Positions 1 through 10,665 of a DNA stretch of 64,000 nt are shown here, one piece after another. Below the pieces are notes generated by a model. It made no database searches, had not been told where the DNA came from, and saw nothing but the letters and a program-made list of their open reading frames with translations. Position numbers and translations under genes: made by a program. The stretch is from Megaustenia siamemsis (Eukaryota > Mollusca > Gastropoda > Stylommatophora > Ariophantidae), in the NCBI GenBank assembly GCA_032433765.1, contig JAVIAB010000051.1:80802847-80866846 (forward strand), read 5' to 3'. Each line of letters begins with the position of its first letter. The first letter of the stretch is position 1.

Positions 1-459
1 TGTTGCAATATTCTTCTAGAGTAACACATACAAGTAGAGCAATAGAATTTGTTGCAATATTGTTCTAGAGTAATACATACAAGTAGAGGAATAGAATTTG
101 TTGCAATATTGTTCTAGAGTAACACATATAAGTAGAGCAATAGAATTTGTTGCAATATTCTTCTAGAGTAACACATACAAGTAGAGCAATAGAATTTGTT
201 GCAATATTGTTCTAGAGTAACACATACAAGTAGAGGAATAGAATTTGTTGCAATATTCTGCTAGAGTAATACATAGAAGTATAGGAATAGAATTTGTTGC
301 AATATTCTGCTAGAGTAATACATAGAAGTATAGGAATAGAATTTGTTGCAATATTCTTCTACAATAACATATCGAAGTATAGGAATAGAATTTGTTGCAA
401 TATTCTTCTACAGTAACACATACAAGTATAGGAATAGAATTTGTTGCAATATTCTACTA
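1..459. repeat. 49-bp minisatellite, left part
   Basis: The sequence repeats every 49 bases; TGTTGCAATATT recurs at 1 and 50 and so on. Units differ at a few sites (TTCT/TTGT, ACAC/ATAC). It runs off the left edge and resumes at 1555, so one array has been split by the retroelement between. Confidence 0.95.
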
Positions 460-1554
460 TATGCCTGCTTTATAGACTACACCAAAGCTTTCGATAGAAT
501 ACACCATAACCAACTCATAGACTGCTTAAAGGACATAAATCTAGACGACACAGACATTCGACTAATATGTAATTTGTACTGGGAGGAAACAGCAATAATA
601 TGATATAACTAGGAGAACTCTACACCAATGGACATAAAAAGAGGAGTAAGACAAGGATGCATCCTATCACCAAGCTTGTTCAATCTATACACTGAGCAAA
701 TCTTTAAAAACATCACTGAGATGCCAGGCCTAAACATTAATGGAAAGATAATCAATAACCTAAGATATGCTGATGATACTTTTCTACTAGCAGAAAATCC
801 TAAAGACCTACAACAATTGCTTAATGTGATAAACATAACAAGCAAAAAATATGGACTAGAAATGAATATCAAAAAGACTAAAACTATGATCATAAGCAAA
901 GAAAATTCTCAAGACCTACAATTAAATATCACAGCTGAGGGAATACATCTGGAGACAGTCCAGAGCTACAACTACCTGGGACATACTATAACCAATGATG
1001 GAAAATGCAAAATTGAAATAAACAAAAGAATAGGAATGGCAAAAAGTAATTTTAATGCCATGAAAAATATACTAACAACAAAACAAATATCAGCAGGGCT
1101 GAAACTAAGAATGGCAAAATGTTACATCTTCTCAATATTCCTATATGGTGCAGAAACATGGACATTAGACAAGAAAACAGAACAGAAAATTGAAGCCTTT
1201 GAAATGTGGATTTATAGAAGATTAGGTAGAATTGTATGGAAACAAAAGATAACACACGATGAAGTTTTAAAACAACTGAGAATAAAAAGAGAACTACTTG
1301 ATACAATTAAGACAAGGCAAATGACATTTTTTTGGGCATGTTAAAAGACACAACAGCCTACTAAAAGTAATATTGGAAGGAAAAATACAAGGTAAAAGAG
1401 GCAGAGGCAGACCAAGACTAACATGGACGAGTAACATCAAAAGATGGACAAGCCAATCTATGACAGCCTGCACCATCAAAGCAAGAAACAGAGTAGAATG
1501 GCGATCCATGGTAGCCAACCTTCGTTGCGGAGAAGGCACTCGATGATGATGATG
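460..1554 (+). pseudogene. Non-LTR retrotransposon family A, 5'-truncated reverse transcriptase fragment
   Basis: This is the C-terminal part of a non-LTR reverse transcriptase. The frame opens in the finger/palm motif YACFIDYTKAFDR, then shows GVRQGCILSPSLF (RT motif 4), the catalytic box LRYADDT, the YLGHT segment and the C-terminal GKRGRGRPR basic motif. It is dead: two in-frame stops lie near 600-620 just before GVRQGC, and a one-base gain in a T run near 1327 shifts the last ~70 codons. The 3' end is a (GAT)n tail. A perfect 9-bp duplication ATTCTACTA at 451-459 and 1555-1563 flanks it, so it is one target-primed insertion into the 49-bp array. The endonuclease and N-terminal RT are missing. 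Clade (RTE-like) is my inference. Confidence 0.93.
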
Positions 1555-1772
1555 ATTCTACTAGAATAACATATAGAAGAAGAGGAATAGAATTTGTTGC
1601 AATATTCTGCTAGAATAACATATAGAAGAAGAGGAATAGAATTTGTTGCAATATTCTGCTAGAATAACATATAGAAGAAGAGGAATAGAATTTGTTGCAA
1701 TATTCTGCTAGAATAACATATAGAAGAAGAGGAATAGAATTTGTTGCAATATTCTGCTAGAATGACACATAG
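1555..1772. repeat. 49-bp minisatellite, right part
   Basis: This continues the array at 1-459 with the same 49-bp period. Its units carry a distinct variant (CTAGAATAACATATAGAAGA) and are more alike than those on the left. The first 9 bases are the target duplication of the family A insertion. Confidence 0.95.
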
Positions 1773-2108
1773 AAATATTTTTTTTAAATGATTTTTTTGG
1801 CTATTTCTTAAACATGAAGTTTAGTTACAATGAAACTTTGACAAATTCCAACGATCTCTATGATGGTCAAGGGTCAGGTGGATAGCCACTAATCGTCATC
1901 TTCTTATCGTTCAAGGGATAAGTTGGCGTGTATACGTTATGTCGTTATTTTACGGTAAAGCAGCGTAATCTGCGTCTTTCGGCTCGACACATCCGTCTAC
2001 GGCATGACTAGATTAGCTGAACAATTGTTTCCCGATCAGCGACGCACACGAGACCCCCTGTTTGTAGCCTTCCTCCAAGAGATCTCATCTCGGTACCCAG
2101 AAGCAGGG
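1773..2108. other. No gene recognised
   Basis: I see no long open frame and no repeat shared with the rest of the window. The stretch starts AT-rich with a T run near 1779 and becomes more mixed before the C2 insertion. Confidence 0.6.
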
Positions 2109-2120
2109 AAAGGCTAATGT

Positions 2121-2544
2121 CATCATCATCATCAAGTACCGGGCCTGCTGGCGTAGGTGATCATGTCTCTCCACAACTTTCGATTTCGGCAGTTATTTAT
2201 CATTTCTGTTGTTTACCTTCTGCCAAGCCATTCTCTTAAGCTGTCTGGTATCTTTTCTCTTTGCTTCCCTCTATCTCTTCGTCCCTCAATTTTTCCAGTT
2301 GTTACAATATATTCCAGTAGTTCTCTTCTCATTACATGGCCAAAAAATGATGATTGTTCCTTCATAATATTGGAAATTGGCTCTCTTTTTTCTTTGACCT
2401 CTATCAGAACATTTTCATTACTCTTCTTGGCTGACCATGGTATTCTAAACATTCTTCTGTAAAACCACATTTCTACAGACTCCAGTGATTTTCTTGTCTA
2501 TTGTCCTATTGTCCATGATTCACGTCCATATGTTAACACTGGCT
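2121..2544 (-). pseudogene. Non-LTR retrotransposon family C2, 3' end fragment
   Basis: Read on the minus strand this encodes the last ~85 codons of a retroelement protein: RIPWSAKK, FFGHVMRR, and EGRRDRGKQREK near the C-terminus. It closely resembles the C copies at 37453 and 45842. The (CAT)n at 2121 on the plus strand is the 3' (ATG)n tail. Flanking repeats AAAGGCTAATGT (2109-2120) and AAAGGGTAATGT (2545-2556) are a 12-bp target duplication with one mismatch. It is strongly 5'-truncated and keeps no RT core. Confidence 0.85.
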
Positions 2545-2556
2545 AAAGGGTAATGT

Positions 2557-2938
2557 AACGGACGGCAAAGCCACTAGAAAATCACGGATTCGAAGAGAAC
2601 AATTCCTACCACCTCAGGGCGGAATTCTAGTAACCGTAACAGCTCAGTGGTAAGTGAACTGGACTGCAAAGGACAATAGACGGCCCCGGGCTCGTCCAGC
2701 CTTAAATGGGTGCCGGATTTTTTTCTGGGAAAGTAAAGCGGCACGGGCGTAATACCGACCACATTATCCCAAGTGCTGAAGGTCTATACAAATTATGGCC
2801 ACTAACACCATATTCCCAAAACGCCACTAGGTTGTGACGGGGCTCTTTACTTCAACGTTTTTTACTGGCGGGATTCGAACATAAGACTTTCCTCATCCAG
2901 ATACCGACATCTCACCTCTAGACCACACCGATCGATAG
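2557..2938 (-). mobile_element. tRNA-derived SINE-3, interrupted
   Basis: The right part (2867-2938), read on the minus strand, has a tRNA-like head: TGGTCTAGAGGTGAGATG resembles an A box, and GTTCGAATCC (complement of 2871-2880) is a near-perfect B box. The left part (2557-2617) matches the body of the second copy at 18855-19066. The two parts are separated by an inserted SINE-1. It has no coding capacity and would depend on a LINE for mobility. Confidence 0.65.
2628..2866 (+). mobile_element. tRNA-derived SINE-1, copy 1, inserted in SINE-3
   Basis: The head has an A-box-like CAGCTCAGTGGTAAGTG; the body shares CCTTAAATGGGT and GTAAAGCGGCACGGGCGTAA with copies at 9580 and 60273. Here the B-box region is damaged. 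The 3' end is a GGGCTCTTTACTT segment. GGCGGAATTC (2618-2627) and GGCGGGATTC (2867-2876) are a 10-bp target duplication with one mismatch, which places the insertion in the B box of SINE-3. Confidence 0.8.
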
Positions 2939-3206
2939 CTGAGGTTAGAGAAATTCTGCAGCGGTAACAGCTAAACATTGTCAAAACAACACAATGGAGA
3001 TGCGGTAGAAAACTGATCCTCCTAACAGCTCGTTACGGCACATGTGGAGTATAACAAGAAATCAAGGACACTCGTTTACAAGGAAGTGTCCACACTAGTC
3101 TTTTGGATTTGAGACTATACTTTTCCTATAATAACCGTCTGTATCCATCCATCCAAAATAATTTAATCTAATCGTTTCCCCACTAACGTTCATCTGCCAG
3201 TTATTT

Positions 3207-3464
3207 AAACTGGATACATACACTCACACACACAGTTAAACTGGAAACATATACTCACAAACACAGCTAAACTGGATACATACACTCACAGACACAGCTA
3301 AACTGGATACATACACTCACAGACACAGTTAAACTGGATAAATACACTCACAGACACAGCTAAACTGGATACATACACTCACAGACACAGTTAAACTGGA
3401 TAAATACACTCACAGACACAGCTAAACTGAATACATATACCCATACCCATACACACAGTTAAAC
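3207..3464. repeat. 31-bp minisatellite
   Basis: About eight units of AAACTGGATACATACACTCA followed by CAGACACAGCT. The last unit is diverged and contains CCATACCCATAC. Confidence 0.93.
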
Positions 3465-3878
3465 TTCTGAAAGGTCAGAAGTCAAACGACACAAATATTT
3501 CCGACAGCAACTTTACGCACCTTTAACATTGGTGGGATGAGGCGTAATAATCAATTTCTCTTAACATCGTTAATTTTAATCTTTCTGGACCAGGGAGACC
3601 GCTTCTACTTAAAACATTTCTATTTACACTTTTCTGTGAACTCCTTCATTGAGCCTATATATATATTGTTATGCTCAATATTCTGTGAATATTTCTATTG
3701 CGTCAGTCATTATCTGTTTGCTTATAATATTAGAACTCATTGCAGATTCAACTACTGAACTTAAACTGACACCTACAGTAAATGGTTATATAAAATATAG
3801 AAGAATTAAACAGATTGAACATATGACAAGAATAGAAACAAAACAACTTGCCTCACTAGCACACAAGAGAAAGCAACA
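3465..3878. other. No gene recognised
   Basis: Short overlapping open frames on the plus strand (3537-3894) have no recognisable domain and look like chance frames in AT-rich DNA. Confidence 0.55.
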
Positions 3879-3940
3879 GTTTAGTTTAGTTTAGTTTAGT
3901 TTAGTTTAGTTTAGTTTAGTTTAGTTTAGTTTAGTTTAGT
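3879..3940. repeat. (TTTAG)n pentanucleotide tract
   Basis: About 12 perfect copies. It abuts the 3' end of the minus-strand element at 3941, whose last codons already read ACTAAACTAAAC, so it is best read as that element's simple-repeat tail. Confidence 0.92.
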
Positions 3941-4290
3941 CCACAGGTCATCCTCTTTATACATGGGACAAGCCCATAGGTTCTCACATCTCCGAAGCAT
4001 ATCCCACAACGTGTAGCGACTAAAGACACCTGTGTTGTGTTGGTTGACAAATTTTCGTTGGCTTCCTGCCCAGCGCCCAAGTCTGGGATTTCCAACCTTG
4101 ACAAGATATTCGTGCAGTCAGTTCATGGCTGTAGTAGCAGAGTCTTTACTTACGTCACTTTTTTCATCCAGCGTTCCCGAGGGCATTAACAATGTCAACA
4201 CTTTCCATTGCCCTTCCTCGCTCGCCATAAGCCGAACTCTTAAGTCCGTCCGTGAACACGATCATCACCTCTTACACACGCGTTCCCTGG
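3941..4290 (-). mobile_element. Dispersed repeat S4 with a conserved peptide-coding segment, copy 1
   Basis: The minus strand of 3941-4070 reads NQHNTGVFSRYTLWDMLRR, then ENLWACPM and EDDLWTKLN, running into the (CTAAA)n tail. A second copy at 34694 encodes NQHRTGVVSRWTLQDLPRR and EHLWTC, so the amino-acid pattern persists although the bases have diverged. I do not recognise the protein. The tail suggests retroposition. The outer limit near 4290 is a guess. Confidence 0.5.
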
Positions 4291-4697
4291 TACGAAAATC
4301 AAGCAGACTCTAACTACTCCTGTCTATCCCAGCCAGTTGAAATCTTCTTGATGACACTCATTGAGAAAAAACAAATGTATATAAGTCTGTGTCTTATATC
4401 ATGTCAATGCTTGTGTGACAGCATCATTTCATTAGTCAAACTACTTGTCAGCGCGAAAGCACAACAACAGGCTACATAATGAAAAGACGATTCAGGCAAA
4501 ATGCGGATGGTGGAATCAGAGTCACAAAATAAATTCAAGACAAGAACACAAACTACACAACTAGGCATGTCCAGAAAATTACACATACCTCACCTCTATA
4601 ATACCTCTCGGACAAGCAGAACAACAAAGGAGGACTAGTGTGAGTTTTAGTTAAGGTCATCCTCATACCTCCAGGAGTCTTGATAAAAATTAAATAG
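4291..4697. other. No gene recognised
   Basis: No repeat or convincing open frame seen. The last ten bases form part of the target duplication of SINE-2. Confidence 0.55.
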
Positions 4698-4707
4698 GAG
4701 GAACATA

Positions 4708-5046
4708 AAGGTAAATGTAGTAAAGTACGAGACTTGAATTGACGTCTTATCGCGCGAGTTTTCACCAATACGTGCTCGGCCGCCTATCCAAAAGCATTCG
4801 GTAACTTCTGGATAGTGTCGTTTCAAGCATCGAAACTCACGATGCGAGGCGGCATTCCTCATCATCCCAGAGTATTACCCTGGTACCTATTTCTGACAGC
4901 GACTGGGTCAACCGCGGGGGTAATTATTTTTTTTTTCCAACCACGAGTACAATTGACACTGGCTCCAGCGGGAATGAAACACGGATCGTCCGAACGTCGG
5001 TAGCCGAGTCGGGTTGTTTCTCACAACTAGATACCGAGGCCCCCAT
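4708..5046 (-). mobile_element. tRNA-derived SINE-2, copy 1
   Basis: On the minus strand the element starts near 5046 with a tRNA-like head (CGGTATCTAGTTGTGAG as A box; CGTGTTTCATTCCC as B box) and continues into a body shared with the copy at 40496-40814 (GGAATGCCGCCTCGCATCGT). A perfect 10-bp duplication GAGGAACATA at 4698-4707 and 5047-5056 fixes the borders. Confidence 0.85.
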
Positions 5047-5104
5047 GAGGAACATATGGCATTGTACCGATAAGCCAATAAAATCAAAACCACCGAGGGC
5101 AGGT

Positions 5105-5535
5105 CTCTTCCCAATAACACCATATGGTTATAAATCATGGACAATCTCGCAAACAACAATACAGACAATTTGTATATTCGACACTAATTGCTGCATAAAA
5201 ATCCTAAGAATATCACGGATAATGAAAAAAATCTGTGAAGACATTTTAAAAAACTTCAACATTAAAAGAAACTATACACAACTTACAGAAGAAATTAAAA
5301 TAACGCGGCTACGTCAAAAAATATAGTGGGCTGGAAAGAAAAATAATGGACGGCATAATTCCTGGATGACGAGACAGGGCAGACTAAAAAAATAATGGTT
5401 GTTTCAAGACATCACAGAGACCTTAAACTTGACAACAGAAGTGGTAGATCTCGCTCCAGACATAGATTCTCTCAGACGGGCTGTGGTGACTGCAACATTC
5501 TGGAAAGGACATGCGACCCGATAATGAAAATGGTA
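5105..5535 (+). pseudogene. Degenerate non-LTR retrotransposon family J, C-terminal part
   Basis: Several plus-strand frames together resemble a retroelement C-terminus: YGYKSWTI (usually YGSETWT), CIKILRISR, EDILKNFNIKRN, then WLFQDITETLNLTTE and EVVDLAPDIDSLRRAV, which fits the usual 'LARDRDSWRRAV' ending. Frameshifts near 5330 and 5390 show it is dead. No tail or target duplication was found, so the edges are approximate. Confidence 0.5.
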
Positions 5536-5684
5536 AGAGTCTTGATCAATGTCGAGTCGTATTCTAGTCGATTTTTGTATGTTATTAATTTTAAAATGGT
5601 AAAATATCATAAAATGATTGGTGTGTGTTCACTCGACGAAGGCATACATACTCCTCTTCACTGCCCGCCACTTTAAGAATTGTC

Positions 5685-5830
5685 CGCCCTATTGCACCTC
5701 CCCCCCCCCCAACAAATTGTCCGTCGCTTAAAGGATTGTCACCATCGTAACGGATTGTCGTCCGTACCTTAACAGATTGTCCGCCCCTTGAAGGATTGTC
5801 CGCCCCTTGAAGGATTGTCCGCCCCTTAAA
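5685..5830. repeat. Short ~18-bp repeats
   Basis: Six or seven imperfect units built on GGATTGTCCGCCCCTT with an embedded C run at 5700-5710. Confidence 0.8.
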
Positions 5831-6254
5831 CGACGTTAGGTGAGCGAAGATGTTCTGTGTTCTACATCAAGCTGTTATATACAGCCTTTCGGCCCAGAAC
5901 ATCAATTTTGAGCATAACATTTGTGTCTACTGATTTTCCTTCCATCTCAATCGTCCTGGCTCAATATGATTCTACCTGTAATGACGGAACTGATTTGTTA
6001 CTTGTCATTTAATGTTCCTGTGTGGAAATTAGCTGTATATAAGTATATTTAAAAAATGAACATTCAGTATTATTGCTAGAATGTTCCAGGGTATGCCGTT
6101 TCTTATTTAACTAAAAGTTTTTTTTCCTTAGTTATAATGTTTTACATCAATTAAAAAAAAACACGTTGTTTGAACATTTAATAAGATAAATGCACCCATT
6201 CAACAGAACACACTAGTGCATCATCAAAGTAATGAAAGCCGTTTACATTCTGTT
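5831..6254. other. No gene recognised
   Basis: AT-rich sequence without a long open frame or a repeat found elsewhere in the window. Confidence 0.55.
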
Positions 6255-6957
6255 TAGTTATGGTTAGTCGAAGGTCCCGGTATCACTGCAAACAAATTAA
6301 AATCCATTATTGCTCAACCGCCCGTGCCAGTGGAATCTTCTTCTTCTTCTACCTTTTAGCTCCCAGTGGAGCATAGGTCTTCAACAAACACTTTCCAAGT
6401 CGTTCTGTTTTTTGCCATTCTTTTAAGATCATTCCATGTCTTCCCCATCCTCTTCATCTCTGCTTCGATCTGTCTTCTCCAAGAATTCCTTGGTCTTCCT
6501 CTTTGTCTTTTCTCCTGGGGATTCCAAAAAAGGGCCTGTTGTGTAATACTCTCAGTTGGCTTCCGCAGTGTGTGTCCTATCCATCGCCATCGTCTTCGCT
6601 GTATCTCTTTATCCACTGGTATTTGACCGGTACATTTCCATAGTTCCACGTTAATGACTTTGTCCTGCCATTTCCATCCCTTTATTCTGCGCAAGCATCC
6701 ATTAATGTCAGTGGAATACTCCGAATTAAAACTCATCTTATGGATGGGTCCAAATAAAGAAAGACATCTGTACTTCCCATCACATCAGCTACAACACACG
6801 CCAAAAGACATAAGGCCAAGTAACACCGAAAGTGAACGGAGCTGAATTCTCCTTCATCATACGATATCATCATTCATTGTTAGCAATCGGAAAATCGAAA
6901 CACGATCCGGATGATAAACACAGCTTATGGTGTGCACAGAGCACTAAACTCAGTTTA
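6255..6957. repeat. Dispersed repeat R1, copy 1, interrupted
   Basis: 6255-6336 and 6709-6957 match the reverse complement of 61418-61727: shared blocks include CGGTATCACTGCAAAC, ACGCCAAAAGACATAA, TCATACGATATCATCATTCA and GTGTGCACAGAGCACT. Between the halves sits a family B fragment; the copy at 61418 is the empty version. I see no tRNA boxes or protein, so its class is unknown. Confidence 0.8.
6337..6708 (-). pseudogene. Non-LTR retrotransposon family B, 3' end fragment in R1
   Basis: The minus strand encodes the last ~120 codons of family [44 protein letters not shown] and the end FVEDLCSTGS. The frame is open here but only the C-terminal region remains, with no RT core. The 3' tail is (GAA)n, seen as CTTCTTCTTCTT on the plus strand from 6337. 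CAGTGGAAT at 6328-6336 and 6709-6717 is a perfect 9-bp target duplication. Confidence 0.92.
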
Positions 6958-6994
6958 ATAATGATTCCTTATTTGAGCATAGTCTACAGAGATG

Positions 6995-7385
6995 GTGTCT
7001 CCATCCATTCTTGAACATTTTCTCTACTTCTCTTAAGTCTAGATCAATGTTCTTAAGGGTTTCCAAGCTTCTCTTCTCCGTGTATTTCTGAATGGCTTTC
7101 TCTTTCTCTCTGGTAATATAGTGTCTGTCTTGCTATGCTGTCGTCAAGCTTTCACAGTGTATCTCCAATCCATCTCGATTTTCTACTCGTAATGTGTTTA
7201 ACCCTTGTTTTGTTCATTCTTAGATATCTTCATTTATAAACTTATCATACCATCTGATGTTCACAATTTTCATCAGACATTTGTTTACACATGTTTCTAA
7301 TGTTTATTTAGTTGTATTATCCAACATACATTCATGTCTTTGAGCCATATAAGAAGACTGTTTTTACATTTGTTAATGTATTTAC
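6995..7385 (-). pseudogene. Degenerate non-LTR retrotransposon (B2, related to B)
   Basis: The minus strand, with several stops, reads NVKTVLLYGSKT, then SRKSRWIGDTL, DDSIARQTLYYQREKEK and NIDLDLREVEKMF, following the order of the family B C-terminus ([24 protein letters not shown]). It is far more diverged than the other B copies, so it is an old or separate lineage. No tail or duplication was seen. Confidence 0.5.
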
Positions 7386-7644
7386 TAGTGTAAGAGGTCA
7401 TGTGAAATAGATTCGAATGTGTACTCTTCAGTACAGTTCTGCACCTTTCACCTGATCGGAATGTGATGGAATCGATTAATATCAGTTTGTGTTGCTATAG
7501 GCCAGCCTTTGTGTTCACGCAGAATAAAGCGTCAAGTCGACAGGAAATAGCCGCAATCTCTCTTCCTTCTTACACAACGCGTGTGGTTGATCTCATGAAA
7601 TCTAAACACATGCCAGATTAGATGCTTGATAACAATCTTTAATG

Positions 7645-7885
7645 CTGCATGAAGATCCAGAATAAGAAATTAAATATATTGGAAAGCATGTTAGAAACTA
7701 ACTACATCTTGCATCGGAAAGAGAATAACAAAATAAAGTTCTTTGGTTATTACTATGGAATGGAACGTAAAATATATACTACTAACCACTTGCAACAAAT
7801 CATGATATGGCTTAAAGGCACGATGAGGTCTAAGATAGATTATCACCATAGTTGTGCATTCTTCTCTTTAATGAGCACTGTCTTT
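7645..7885 (+). pseudogene. Degenerate retroelement C-terminal fragment (K)
   Basis: An 82-codon plus frame contains ENNKIKFFGYYYGMERK, which resembles the 'LKFFGHxxRME' segment preceding the basic C-terminal motif of non-LTR proteins. No RT motifs remain and the basic motif is not seen. It may be a chance likeness. Confidence 0.3.
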
Positions 7886-8026
7886 GGTTCACATTGAACA
7901 TTCTGTGGCTTTCCTACTTTTCCTATTGAGGTTACCAGTCCCAGCTCAATATGTTTGCCTCTATTTCTCTTTTGCTATATATTTATTCTTCTAGGATCAC
8001 TTTCAGTAAATTATTTAGGTGCTATG

Positions 8027-8395
8027 TGCCTTTGAAATGTGGATTTTTAGAAGAAAATGAAGAATTGGATGGAAAGAAAAGAAGACAAACGATGAAGTCT
8101 TAAAACAACTAAAAATTATTTTTTTTTAAATTACTAAACATAATTCAAACAAGACAAATGACATTTTTGGGGCATGTTAAAAGAAACATCAGCCTACTAA
8201 AAGTAATATTGGAAGGGAAAATACAAGGTAAAAGATGCAGAGTCAGACCAAGTCTAACAAGGACAAGTAACATCAAAAGATGGACAGGTCAGCCTATGAC
8301 AACCTGCACCATCAAGGCGAAAGACAGAGCGGAATGGCGCTCCATGGTAGCCAAACTTCGATGTGGGGACGGCACACAATGAATGATTATGTACT
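8027..8395 (+). pseudogene. Non-LTR retrotransposon family A, 3' end fragment
   Basis: It begins in AFEMWIFRRK and continues, after stops, to MTFLGHVKRNISLLKVILEG and EWRSMVAKLRCGDGTQ, the end of family A. The basic motif is altered (GKRCRVRPS for GKRGRGRPR). The terminal (GAT)n tail is eroded to AATGAATGATTATG. There is no clear target duplication. The last 75 codons are open, but the frame just upstream is broken around an A/T run near 8120. Confidence 0.85.
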
Positions 8396-8404
8396 AAGGT
8401 ATTT

Positions 8405-8965
8405 AATTTGTCACACTTGAGTTGCATTCAATCATTCATTTGTCACACTTGAGTTGCATTCAATCATTCATTTGTCACACTTGAGTTGCATTCAATCATT
8501 CATTTGTCACTCTTGAGTTGCATTCAATCATTCATTTGTCACACTTGAGTTGCATTCAATCATTCATTTGTCACACTTGAGTTACATTCAATCATTCATT
8601 TGTCACACTTGAGTTGCATTCATTCATTCATTTGTCACACTTGAATTGCGTTTAATAATTTCATTTGTCACACTTGAATTGCATTTAATAATTTCATTTG
8701 CCACACATGAATTGCATTTAATCATTTCATTTGTCACACTTGAATTGCATTTAATCATTTCATTTGTCACACTTGAATTGCATTTAATCATTTCATTTGT
8801 CACACTTGAATTGCATTTAATCATTTCATTTGTTACACTTGAATTGCATTTAATAATTTCATTTGTCACACTTGAATTGCATTTAATAATTTCATTTGTC
8901 ACACTTGAATTGCATTTAATAATTTCATTTGTCACACTTGAATTGCATTTAATCATTTCATTTCT
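8405..8965. repeat. 32/33-bp minisatellite
   Basis: Units start TTTGTCACACTTGA. The left half has 32-bp units (GAGTTGCATTCAATCATTCA); the right half has 33-bp units (GAATTGCATTTAATCATTTC). One extra base converted the period to a multiple of three, which keeps both strands open over the right half. I do not regard these frames as genes. Confidence 0.95.
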
Positions 8966-9575
8966 GACCCATATGCTACCGGGCCCCGTAAAGGGGGAAA
9001 TAATGATGGCGGTCTAGTCTACTTGGAGTGTCCTAATTGGTGACTGAGTAGGGTTTGGTATGGAACTGGTTAACTCATGCTGTAAAAATTAAATAACATA
9101 AACCTCACAAACATGGACATGTGAAATAAGGGAACAAATGTTATTTCGTCATTTGGGTTTCTGTCCTTGGATTTATGTCAGAGATATATGAGAACACATT
9201 GGATGATCTTAAGAGAATGACTCCAAGTAGACGGCTTGGAGAGTATTCGTTTATGACTACGTTCCACAAGGTGGGGAATGGTAGGTGAGAGAGAGTTTCA
9301 TTTCTACGAGATTTACAAGCTGATTCCAGAATTAAATATTTGTTTTCCCTTTCATCTAACAAACTCTTTCCACTCTTCTATATATCGGAATCTATAAAGA
9401 CTTCATGTTCTCTTATCTTCGTCTTATTTAATATCGAAGTATCTACTCCACTGAAAATCCTCACTACTGAGATGAGTTGTCTATCAGTGTGACGAGAGGA
9501 GACAGAATAAGAAGTGAGGATATAAGTAAAAGAACAGGATTACAATTAATGCTGGATCACATTTTTTTAAAAATG
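8966..9575. other. No gene recognised
   Basis: A 73-codon minus frame at 9141-9362 has no domain I recognise. No repeats shared with the window. Confidence 0.5.
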
Positions 9576-9579
9576 GGAA

Positions 9580-9846
9580 CCGCGATAACTCAATGGTTCG
9601 TGAACTGGACTACAAAGAACAAGAGGTAGGGTTCAATCCCAACCAACGACTTCCGAATTCACCCAGCCTTAAATGGGTACCGGATTTTGTGTGGGAAAGT
9701 AAAGCGGCACGGGCGTAATACCGACCACATTACCCCACAAATCATGTGCTGAAGGTCTGTAAAATTTATTGTCACTGACTGTACTAACACCATATTCCCT
9801 ATACTCCACTTGGCGTGACGGGGGGGGGGGGCTCTTTATTTTTTAC
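9580..9846 (+). mobile_element. tRNA-derived SINE-1, copy 2
   Basis: The head holds GATAACTCAATGGTTCGTG (A box region) and GGTTCAATCC at 9630-9639 (B box). The body matches copies 1 and 3 (CACCCAGCCTTAAATGGGTA; GTAAAGCGGCACGGGCGTAA; CATGTGCTGAAGGTCTGTAA; TTGGCGTGACGGGG). The 3' end has a G run and a CTCTTTATTTTTTACT segment. No clear target duplication. Confidence 0.8.
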
Positions 9847-10224
9847 TCTTTACTTACATAAAAAATATAATTAAAAAAAGGTATTGTTTTACACGCAACG
9901 CGATCCCTCAAGAGAACATCCTTCGATGAGCCATTGATAGGTCTAAGATGACCCTAACTCGTGGAGTAATAAAACTACAGTCATCACCAAGCAAGGTACA
10001 CACTACCGAGCATTGACCTAAACACATTTTCCTTTTAACGCTGTGAAACAACAGAGGTAGAGGATATTAGACCTTATACCCTTACAGTAAAGGCCGTCCA
10101 TTATAAGGTATGATGACAGCCGTTCTGTAGATGCACCTATTTTGTGTGTATGAGCAGGGATGCAGCGTATCGTTCTGGAATTCAACATTCTGGTTGAGCA
10201 GTGGTGGACGTGTGTTAATCTATC
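9847..10224. other. No gene recognised
   Basis: Nothing seen beyond ordinary AT-rich sequence. Confidence 0.55.
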
Positions 10225-10665
10225 CTTTATGGTAATGCCTTTTTTATTTTGTCACAATGATTGGGTTATTTTACTCTTTCTAGGAACGCCTTTTTATTTT
10301 GTCACGTTGATTGGGTCGTTTTACCCTCCTTTCTGGGCACGCTATTTAATTGTGTCACTTTGATTGGGTTATTTTACTCTTTCTGGAACGCCTTTTTATT
10401 TTGTCACGTTGATTGGGTTATTCTACCCTTTCTGAGAACACCTTTTTATTTTGTCAGGTTTATTGGGTTATTTTACCCTTTCTGGGAACACCTTTTTATT
10501 TTGTCACGTTGATTGGGTTATTCTACCCTTTATGGGAACGCCTTTTTATTTTGTCACGTTGATTGGGTTATTTTACCCTTTCTGTGAACGCCTTTTATTT
10601 TGTCACTTTGATTGGGTTATTCTACCCTTTCTGGGTACGGCTATTTATTGTGTCACGTTGATTCC
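10225..10665. repeat. ~50-bp minisatellite
   Basis: About nine units of GTTGATTGGGTTATTTTACC followed by CTTTCTGGGAACGCC and TTTTTATTTTGTCAC. Units vary by one or two bases in length, so open frames drift. Confidence 0.92.

Noticed and set aside
3879..3940. (TTTAG)n as telomere-like repeat
   Set aside because: The unit differs from the common animal TTAGGG/TTAGG repeats, the tract is short, and it is explained as the tail of element S4.
6366..6626. Hydrophobic plus-strand frames such as this one (also at 13102, 17822, 28585, 52476)
   Set aside because: They are the antisense of the family B C-terminal region, recurring wherever B occurs.
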